Assembly (NCBI GenBank): GCA_035236585.1
Contig: CP141132.1
Span: 45,945,880 to 46,009,879, forward strand
Length of the DNA stretch: 64,000 bases
DNA from: Warburgia ugandensis
Taxonomy: Eukaryota > Streptophyta > Magnoliopsida > Canellales > Canellaceae
Direction of reading: 5' to 3'
Shown here: piece after piece, positions 55,400-64,000 of the stretch
Position numbering within the stretch: the stretch's first letter is position 1
Layout of the letters: every line of letters begins with the position of its first letter
Position numbers and translations under genes: made by a program
Notes under the pieces: model-generated
Told to the model about the DNA's origin: nothing
The model's database searches: none
The model's input: the letters and a program-made list of their open reading frames with translations, nothing else

Positions 55400-58109
55400 C
55401 TTGCTCTCATATTAATTTGACACTGGATAATCAGGTACAGACATTTACATGCCTAAATAAAAGATTAAATAATGGTAAAACGTCCAAGGTTTTTCTATGG
55501 ATACACAAAAATCACCACCACAGAGTTAGGTTGATATTAGTTTTGACTCTAATATAGAAGCACCACTGTATTATTCAAGTACAAAGAAAGATCACCACTA
55601 GTGGATACAGTAATGACACAGGAGTGTTTAAGGGTTTCGAGATCAATGCCAAATCTAAAGAGATCAATGGAGAAGTAGCTTTGGACGGCCAAGATCAACC
55701 TATAAATCACTTGGGGCATGAGATCAATAGCATAGCTGGTCATGGATGTGAAGTCATCATCAAGGTCGATGGGTGGGTTGAATGGTTTAGACCTTTAAAA
55801 AAAAGGCATTTTTAAGGCTAATAAAAAACACCTACATTATCATCAATTGGACGTCTAGGATCAAATCTTCATGATTATTTGTGCTAGGGTGGCTAGGATC
55901 TGATTGGTAGTCTAATGATCAAGCATTGACCAATCAAAGTTCATAAACTAAAGGAGTCAAAAATGTTCCCCCACAAGGCTTGCTCAGCCAAGGGATCAAT
56001 GGTGGACCAGTAAAAGATTATAACCCTTTGATGTTTGGAAATCTTAGCTAGGGAGATCTAGAAGTTCAGGAAATTGTTGATATATTTTCTAATACTTTAG
56101 AAGTTGCTTAAATGTGTTTAGTAACTCTCCAAAGGTTTGGCAAGTGAGCAAGTTTAGAAAGTCCTATAGGTTGAAGATCATATAATGCGGGAGAGCTGTT
56201 CCCATCTATAAATACTAGTTGTACATCTAGAAATACAGGTTAGTTCAAGTTTAATTCAATTACAATGGGCAAAAGGATGTTTACTTTTTGTGTTTGTTTA
56301 AGATGGTTTTCAGGGTGGAAATTGGACGTGTTTTCCATTGCAAGCTTCAATAGGCTAAAGTGCATCCTAGCTTGGGCATTTCTATATCACTTGTGAACTC
56401 AGGTGTGGTGAAACATGTGGAACTTCTTCTCCTCAAGTTGGTGCATCTGTATCCTTGTAGAAAGAGCTCAATTTCTTCCCTGTAAGATCTGTATCTCTTG
56501 GTGGGAAGACTGTATCCAAGGGTGCTGATCTTTCTTTGTAATTGAATACTATGGTGGTGTTTCTATATCCATACTAAAACTAGTCTCAACTTAATACTAT
56601 GGTGGTAATTTCTGTATTCACAGAAAAACCTTAGATGTTTTGCCATTACCCAATCTTCTATTCCACATGTAACTCTTAGCACCCAGTTATCGGGTGTCAC
56701 ATTGGGGGAGAGAGAGTGTGTGTGTGATTTCTTCACAATGTTAAGAAAACAATCCCTCCCTCCTCTCCAAGTGTCACCAAGTGCATGTGCACGTGTATTT
56801 AAAATATCTTTCAATCTGGATAGAAACCAGATTACATCAACCCAGTTTACCTCCATAAAATAATATAGCAATAATCTTGAAATAGACTCACAAAACAAGA
56901 GAGCAAGACTTATAGAATGTGTAGTTCATTTATTCAGCCTTTCAGCACGAGTACATATCCTATAGAGAAGGAGCGCAAAGGGACTCAGACTAATACTGTC
57001 TTTGTCTACCTCTTCCAAAGACTTAGTCATTTTTATAGATAAAGAAGACAAACTTGAAAACATTATTAGTCCATAAAGACTCTTGGCTTCTTAATATTGG
57101 ACTGGCAGCTTAAAAGGATAAGACATGTTGCAGTCTGGTATTAGACCAACAATTGCTATATATAAGGCTGAAAGCTGTGATGACAAACATAAAGATTCCA
57201 TGATAATTAAAGCTGATGTCTGCCTTGATTTACTCACAGGTTCCTAATGGCAAGCTTCAAATGGCATATTGGTCTTATTCATGAAAAAAGGTACTTGTGT
57301 ATTTTGTACTCTCTTATTTTTAGCATTGATCGTGAATAATTATATGGCTTCTCTCCAAACATCTTCAGAATTGAAATCTTCAGCTTGAATATCTTGAAAG
57401 GAAATATTTCTTCATTCATTTTTCCAAACTAGAGAGAATATTATTTGGAAAATTGAACGAAGGAAGAATTTGTTGATTTAAGAGTTCATACATTTAATCA
57501 TTATTTCTGATTCACCAGCTTGAGGATATTTATCAGTTGTTTAATTTTTTCCCTTGAGGATGGAGCAGCTTCTTGATATTCTAACATTTCTCACAATTAG
57601 AATGTTGATTGATAATTTCTGCTATTTTAGATGCTTTTGGTGGTACTTCAAATCTCTGCCACCATTTATAAAAGAATGTTCGTTTTAGAACTGGAATTAA
57701 TTCATTTACTTGGACGTTATCGATCTTTGGATGGTTTCTACCTATTTACCACATTGACAGTTTAATGATTCTGGAAGAACACTTAGGTCTAGGCCAAAAT
57801 TTGGACCACCAATGATAGAATGAGTTAAATAGTTCCTTTTTTCATAATTTCTAGGTTTATTCTAAAAAACCAAGAGTGTTTTCTTTTGGGAGTTTCAAAA
57901 TAAAATGCCAATTTATTGCCCAGATATTACAAGAATAGACTTCTTGAACATTAAAGGTCTTTTCTATAGCTGGATCAAGACCCAATCTCAAAGCTGAAGT
58001 ATTTTAGTAATTTTACACTTACTGTGGTTTATCACTCCAGGATCATTAGTATTTTGAAAATGTTGCATTTTCACAAAGTAAGGCATTATTAATTATGCTT
58101 CCATTATTA
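55400..58109 (-). other. Probable LTR and flank of the older Gypsy element; otherwise unassigned
   Basis: A degenerate tRNA-Met-type primer site (minus strand TAATATGAGAGC, about 55410-55421) next to TGACACTGGATAATC suggests that the minus-strand 5' LTR starts at about 55424 and extends rightward; its far end was not found. The rest is AT-rich. One degenerate coding patch on the minus strand near 57610-57690 reads WWQRFEVPPKASKIAEIINQ in one frame; I cannot assign its family, and an old copia-like or pararetroviral remnant is possible. Confidence 0.4.
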
Positions 58110-58117
58110 GTCTGGCC

Positions 58118-59381
58118 CTATGTAGTTAGAGGAGCAAAGGGGTGCACTTGGAGCCTAGAAGGCCTAGGCGCACCTAGGGGGAAAAATAAATATTTAATAA
58201 TTACAAAATTAACAAAAAAAATCCTAAAAAAAGTAAGAAAACATAGAAACATAATTCTATGATGAAATATTACCAAACATGCAAAATTTTCCATGTGGAT
58301 GGAAATATGTTTTAACTAATAAATACAAAAAAATCAATTTCTGTAATTGTTATTTTTGAAAATTTTGAAAAACAAAATAACATTAAAACTAAAAAAACCA
58401 TGAAAAAGGACACCACACATGTCCTCACAAGCAAGGGCAAGCTATATATGTGAATGGAAATATGTTTTAACTAATAAATACAAAAAAAAAAATTAAATTA
58501 AAATAAATAAATAAATAAATAAATTTCTATAACTCTGATTTTCAAAAAAATTGAAAAAATTAACATTAAAACATAAAAAACCATGAATAAGGACATAACA
58601 CATGTACTCATAAGCAAGGGGAAGCTCTATATATGGATGGAAATATGTTTCAATGATAGAGAAAAAAAATGAATTTTTTTCAATTTTTGTAACTGTAATT
58701 TTCAAAAAAATTGAAAAAAAGCCCTAAAATACAAAAAAAAAAAAAGCATGAAAAGAACATCAGATATGCACACACAAGCATGGGAAAGCAATATACGTGG
58801 ATAGAAATATGTTTCAACAAAGAAATGCAAAAAAAAAAAATTGATTTTTTTTTTCAATTTTCGTAACTGATATTTTCAAAACAGAGAAAAATCATGAAAA
58901 AAAACTTAAATCTATGGAAAAGAAACATAAAACTCAAATGAAATGTTTGTTTATAGATATAGAATAAGAACCCATCAAGATTTATCTAAAAATGTAAACA
59001 AAAAATTGAAAAATCAGTACTTTTTTTTTTACGTTTTTTAACAAAAAATGTTTCTTGAAGTGAAGATTCATGAATCCATACCTCTTTTTGCTAAGATCTA
59101 TGAAAGATTGAAGAGGAATGGTTGTTTTCACCTTCTAAGCTCTCAGAAGAAGTGAAAATAGGGTTAGCCGATGAAAGAAAAAAAAAAAAATATGAAGTTA
59201 TATGTTTAACCAATTGTCGGCTACACCCAGGGGTCGAAGGCGTGCCTGAACTAAGGCTCTAAGCACACTAAGACGCTCCTAGGCCTGCGCCTAGGCACTA
59301 GCGCCTCCACTCCCCTGCAACTTTTACCCACCCAGATGCAAGACTTGCAACTTGTGCCTAGGCATGCCTCTAACTACATAG
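58118..59381. mobile_element. hAT-like non-autonomous DNA transposon (1264 bp)
   Basis: Perfect 15-bp terminal inverted repeats CTATGTAGTTAGAGG / CCTCTAACTACATAG. The flanks GTCTGGCC (58110-58117) and GTCTGGCT (59382-59389) match at 7 of 8, fitting the 8-bp target duplication of hAT elements. GC-rich subterminal blocks contain AGGCGC/GCGCCT-type motifs in both orientations; the middle is AT-rich with similar segments near 58300, 58455, 58630 and 58800 (GGAAATATGTTT, ATGGAAATATG). No transposase is present. Confidence 0.82.
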
Positions 59382-59902
59382 GTCTGGCTTTACCAATTTG
59401 CGCTGGGTACATAGCCATACCCAAGTATCTTACTTTTAAGGACTAAGGATCGTTGATCCATTCATCATCACCATCATAATCATCAAGAACTTTTCCTAAT
59501 TAGGGGGCCCACATGAATCTTGTTCCTCCATTCCCCTCTATTAAGTGGCATGGCTTCATTTAGTCCAAAACTTTTTAAATCTTTTGTCACCACTTTTATC
59601 CACGTTCTTTTAGGCCTTCCCCTTGCCCTTTTAGAAACGTTGACTTAGATCTTCTCACTCCTAACTGGTGCCATTTTTTATCTCTGTTAGACACGTTCAA
59701 ACTATCTAACTCTAGTCTCCCTCATCTTGTTACCTATCGGTGCTACTACTAAGTTTTCATTTCTAATTCTATTCTTTCTTGTCTTGTCACTCATCCATCT
59801 CAACATCCACATTTCGACAAAGCTCATCCTATGTACATATTGTTCCTTAACCGCCCAACACTGTAATCCATAGAGCATGGCTCGCCTTACAGCCATCCTA
59901 TG

Positions 59903-61342
59903 TAGTCGCAGGCGCAAGGCGCACCCAGGCGCAAGGGGTGTGCCTTGCGCCCAGAGGGACTAGGCATCAAGGAGCAAAATTAAGAATTTGAAATATTTAA
60001 AAAAAGAAAAAAATTCAGAATAAATCTAAAAATTTGTAAAAAAAATAAAAAAGCATAGAAATATAAAGATATGAATAAATACTTGTCAACACTACAATAA
60101 CAAGTTAACAACCTAAGGAGTAAGGACCTAAGGTTAAATCAAACAATCAATCATACAGTTATACACATAGAAGTAAGTTGAGACTTGAGAAACATACAAA
60201 TACAATAAACAATAAGACAACAGGGAGTAGCAGCTTAACAGGGAGGGATTACTCCCTCAAACAATAGGGAGTAGCAGCCCACCTATCAAATGTTGCTTTA
60301 ATCTAAATATTCCACCACTATATCTATTCCCACAAAGCTTGCAACATACCAAATTTTTATCATCTAGATCCCGTGCCTCTGCATATTCCAACCCCGAATC
60401 CATTACTCTACAAGAAGCATTGGTGGAGCCCCTTGATGATGACATATGGTAGACTTGTAGTATCAATAGGAAATAGGAATATAGGAAACTATTAGAGTGG
60501 AATGGAAAGTGGAAACAAATCAAGCAATCAAAGATTCAAAAGAGGAAACCTGCAAACAAATAGAACAACAAAATAAAATAATTAATAGTACAAAATAAAA
60601 AAAATTACTATTGTTAGTGGAAAAAAAAAGTAAGAAAAAACATCAAAACATTCTATTGATGAGTTGTTTTTAGCATTCCTATCATCCTATGATGACACTT
60701 ACACATTTGCTACAAAAATGAAAAATAAAATAAAATAAAAAACCCTTACTGTTTTTTATTGTTTTCTGTCCAAAAAAAAAAAAAAAGCAATAAAAAAAAA
60801 TAGTCAATTAAGCTCATTGGTCAATCGTTTTTAGCATTATGATGGTGAGGATATGCATATTTTCTTTAAAAAAATAAAAAAAAATACGAATTACTAATGT
60901 ATTTTACATTTTCGGGAAAAAGTTTACAAAAAACTACAAATATACTACATAATACACTAAATCAATGAAAATGGATGGAAAGAATAAAATGGAGTTTTCG
61001 TTTTTACCTTTAAAGTATACATATGTTGAGTTTTCAAAGAAAAAAGATGCATTATGCAAAAAAAATGAAAAAACAATACTAGTTTTACCGTTTTTTTATA
61101 GAAAAACGAAAAAAAATATAAAAAATAAAGTAAATACTAAATAGAAGTTACAATCTTACAATTCTTACCTCAATTACTTGGATTTGGATGGAAGATTACT
61201 CGTTCAGAAAGGAAGTAGTCGAGTGGGGAAGAAGATGAATGGAAAAAAAAAACTCGTAAGTAGGGTTTTAACGTTAAGTGATTGTCGATGTGCCTAGTTG
61301 AAGTCAAGCATGCGCCTAGCGACTAGTAGTGCCTGCCACTAC
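59903..61342 (-). mobile_element. hAT transposon remnant with BED zinc-finger exon (about 1440 bp)
   Basis: The ends TAGTCGCAGGC and GCCTGCCACTA are imperfect inverted repeats. Subterminal GC-rich AGGCGC motifs resemble those of the element at 58118. It interrupts the RTE LINE: the uninterrupted paralogue reads CAGCCATTCTATAGAATTTT near 48664, while here CAGCCATCCTAT stands left and CATCTTGTAAAATTTT right. The 8-bp target duplication is blurred. Only a BED-finger exon of the transposase is recognised, so it is a deletion derivative. Confidence 0.75.
60257..60445 (-). pseudogene. BED zinc-finger exon of a hAT transposase
   Basis: MSSSRGSTNASCRVMDSGLE begins the frame; CCKLCGNRYSGGIFRLKQHL follows, with CxxC and a downstream His as in the BED DNA-binding fingers at the N-terminus of hAT transposases. 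A GTGGGC after HLIG may be a splice donor. The catalytic RNase-H-like domain and dimerisation region are absent. Confidence 0.72.
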
Positions 61343-63830
61343 ATCTTGTAAAATTTTCCTTTCAGTTTGAGTGGCACCCATCAATCACACAAACCTCCAG
61401 AGGCACATCTCCATTTATTCTAACCCACTTGGATTCTCTAAGAACCTCCCTTTCAATCTCTATGCTCTCATGAATTATAGATCCCAAGTATCGGAAGTGG
61501 TCTTTTAGGGGAACTTCTTGGTTATTAATCTTTACCGATGCTCCAGTCTCACTCCTTTCCTTACTAAAATTGCATTCTATATACTCTATCTTAGCTCGGC
61601 TAATTTTAAATTCTTTAGATTCTAATGCATCTCTCCATATTACGTCCACCCTTGTCTTATCAATCAAAACTATATCATCAGCAAATAACATGCAACATGG
61701 AATCTCCTTGGTGCAATCCTAACCAACGTAAAAAGGTATGGGCTCAATGTTGATCCTTGGTGCAATCCTATAGTGATAGGAAAATCACCAGTCTATCCAC
61801 TATTGGTCCTAACGTTTGTCATCGCTCCCTCGTACATATCCTTAATTATGTCTATACACCCCTATGAAACTCCTTTCTTACCCAACACCCACCATATTAA
61901 GTCTCTAGGACCCTATCATAAGCTTTTTCTAAGTCAATAAAGACCATGAGGACGTCCTTCCTCCTCTCCTTATATTTCTCTATCAATTGTCTAAGTAGGA
62001 AAATAGCTTCCATGGTAGACCTCCCAAGCATAAAACCAAACTGGTCTCTGATACACTCGTTTCATGCCGTAGCTTTTTGTCAATCAGTCTTTCAAAAACT
62101 TTCATGATATGGCTAATATGTTTGATCCCCTGACAATTAATGCAACAATGTATATCTGTATATCTCCTTTAATCTTATAAATTGGCACAATAAAGCTCTT
62201 TCTCCACTCACCTGGCATTTTCTTTGATTTTATAATCTTATTAAACAATTTTGTCAACCAAACTACACCAATATCTTCCATACACTTCCAAACCTCTATT
62301 GGTATACCATCGAGCCCCAAGGCCTTTCTTGATTTCATCCTTTTCAATTCCTCTTTCACTTTAGGTATTCTAATCCTAATCCTATAGTCGTATTTATAAT
62401 GTCCAACATTATTGGGGTTTACTGTACTTTTAATCCCCTATATTCTCAGGATAATTGTCATTTAGTAGTTTTTGAAAGTAAAAGTAACTTTCCCACCTTT
62501 GTTTGATCTCATCATCTTCAACTAATACCCTTTTGTCATCACTTCTAATGCACTTAATGTGGTATAAGTCCTTACTCTTCTGTTCTCTTACTTTTGCAAG
62601 TTTAAAGACATCTTTTTTACCTTCTCTTAATCCTAATCATTATAAAGATCATCATATGCCTTGATTTTAGCCTCACTTACTACTCTCTTAGCAACATTTT
62701 TAGCATTCCTATATTGCTCAAAGTTTTCGTTAGTTTTAGTTCTCTGCCATACTTTAAAACACAATGTTTCTCTTTAATAACTTTTTGCACATTTGCACTC
62801 TACCACCAAGTTTTCTTTATTGGTTGTCTTTTATCTTTAAATACACTTAAGATATCTCTTGCCACTTTCTTAATGGACTTGGCCATATTAGTCCACATGG
62901 TATATACTTCTATTTCATTGTTTCAGTTTCCTTTTACCATCAATTTGTATGTAAATGATGTTATCTTCTCTCCTTTTAAGTTTCACCACCGTTTTTGGAC
63001 ACCTATTAAGTTCATTTCCTTTCTTCCATATTTTAATGCAAATATCCATAACCATTAATCTAATATTGTGAGGTTAGACTCTCACCAAGTATCTTCTTAC
63101 AATCCTTACACATTGATCTTTCAGTATTCCTAAGTAGAAAAAAGTTTATTTGGCTTGTATATAACCCACTTTTAAAGGCTAATAAGTGCTCATCCCTCTT
63201 CTTAAAGTATGTATTTGCTATAGCTAGGTTGTATGCCAAAGCAAAATTGAAGATAACTTTCCCCATCTCATTTCTTTCTCCAATATCATACCTTACACGT
63301 ACCCTATCATATCCTTCCTTTGCTTTTCCTAAATAAAGGGCAGCCCCGATGCACGAAGCTCCCACCTATGCGAGGTTTAGGGAAGGGGTGGACCACAAGG
63401 GTCTATAATACGCAGCCTTACCTTGCATCTTTGTAAGAGGCTATTTCCATGCCTTAAACCCGTGACCTCAAGGTCACATGATGACAACTTTAACATTGCG
63501 CCAAGGCTCTTTGCTTTTCCTAAATAACCATTAAAATTTGCTCCTATAAATATCCCCTTTGTGTTGGGAATTTCTTGCATGACTCCCTTTATATCTTCCC
63601 AGAACTATCTCTTGATTCTATCTTCTAACCCCACTTGTGGTGCATATATACTTGTAATATTTATGATTTTCTCTCCTAGGACAAGTTTTATTAGTATAAT
63701 TCTGTCACTGGTTCTATTAATGTTTACAACTTTATCCTTTAATTGTTTATCTACGACTATCCCTACACCATTTTTATTATTGTCTTTTCCTACATCTAAA
63801 GCTTATAACCATCAATTTCTCTAGTTTTAG
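61343..63830 (-). pseudogene. RTE LINE endonuclease-reverse transcriptase remnant
   Basis: Minus-strand pieces in order: endonuclease (near 63580, MQEIPNTKGIFIGANFNGYL; 63365-63060, YDIGERNEMGKVIFNFALAY, TSQINFFLLRN, GESLTSQY), reverse transcriptase (62359-62102, ALGLDGIPIEVWKCMEDIGV; near 61690, MLFADDIVLIDKTR with FADD kept) and the following region (61660-61400, ECNFSKERSETGASVKINNQ). An SINE splits the endonuclease at 63337. Many stops; clearly dead. Confidence 0.85.
63337..63508 (-). mobile_element. Full-length Au-type SINE with 19-bp target duplication inside a LINE
   Basis: CTTTGCTTTTCCTAAATAA occurs perfectly at 63318-63336 and 63509-63527. The minus strand has the tRNA-like head (CTTGGCGCAATGTTAAAGTT, then GTGACCTTGAGGTCACGGGT), the CTCTTACAAAGATGCAAGGT block and the 3' end GGGAGCTTCGTGCATCGGGG followed by CTGCCC. 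Removing it restores the LINE endonuclease reading, an independent confirmation of both edges. Confidence 0.92.
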
Positions 63831-64000
63831 CCTCTTAATAGGTTTTTTGCATACAAGCGAAGTTGACTATTCTGCATTTCATCATATCTACTAACTCTAT
63901 ACTCTTACATGTCAATGTGCCTATATTTCATGTGGTGATATGAATCTTATTCTCTAAAGGTAGCCTATTTACCCACGCACGAGAACCCATGCCTATTATC

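Larger units (their letters stand above)
59456..64000 (-). mobile_element. RTE-type LINE, interrupted by hAT and SINE; runs off the window
   Basis: The 3' end on the left has an irregular ATC tail followed by CCTAATTAGGGGGCCCACAT. The body matches the 48226-51781 LINE throughout but is more diverged. Segments are 59456-59902, 61343-63336 and 63528-64000, separated by a hAT transposon and an SINE. The 5' end lies beyond 64000. No intact ORF remains. Confidence 0.88.

Noticed and set aside
1-64000. CRISPR array, bacterial defence system or operon
   Set aside because: No short regularly spaced repeats with unique spacers and no prokaryotic gene organisation; repeats present are transposon-derived or simple sequence.

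Overview
This is nuclear DNA from a flowering plant. The signs are spliced exons of the chloroplast biogenesis gene HCF101, plant-type Ty3/Gypsy retrotransposons primed by tRNA-Asp and tRNA-iMet, RTE and L1 LINEs, Au-type SINEs, hAT transposons and decayed pieces of plastid and mitochondrial DNA. Species cannot be named from the sequence. There is no bacterial-style operon, CRISPR array or rRNA gene, and most of the window is nested transposable elements.

Layout. (1) 1-17431: a head-to-tail tandem array (LTR)-internal-LTR-internal-LTR of one Athila/Tat-type element that encodes only Gag and protease plus an unrecognised C-terminal region. It has no reverse transcriptase or integrase. (2) 17432-32728: layered Ty3/Gypsy debris. 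It contains a reverse-strand LTR, an inverted piece of the first family's 3' region, and a degraded chromovirus-like element (22135-32728). That element's 5' LTR is split by a solo LTR with a perfect 5-bp target duplication, and its interior is split by an old Athila/Tat-type LTR. (3) 32980-34406: the 3' end of an L1-type LINE. (4) 35127-37602: the last three coding exons of HCF101 on the minus strand, the only recognisable host gene. The DNA upstream of it carries SINEs, a truncated RTE LINE and an organelle-DNA patchwork (atp1-like, ndhB, trnI-GAU, ycf2). (5) 44880-55420: a decayed minus-strand Gypsy element interrupted by a nearly complete 9-kb chromovirus (45532-54533, target duplication CATCC), itself interrupted inside its reverse transcriptase by a 3.6-kb RTE LINE. 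(6) 58118-64000: a hAT-like element, then another RTE LINE interrupted by a hAT element with a BED zinc-finger exon and by an Au SINE with 19-bp target duplications.

The most unusual signal is in the tandem array. The two copies are nearly identical, but their differences are not random: they pile up on CAG/CTG trinucleotides, often as a CAG-to-CGT exchange, in both directions. These differences cause most of the frameshifts in copy 2 and the early stop in copy 1. The pattern resembles read error at methylated CHG sites more than natural decay, so the element may be more intact than the sequence suggests. A TGA at the same codon in both copies, and a two-fold repeat in the unknown C-terminal region, look real.
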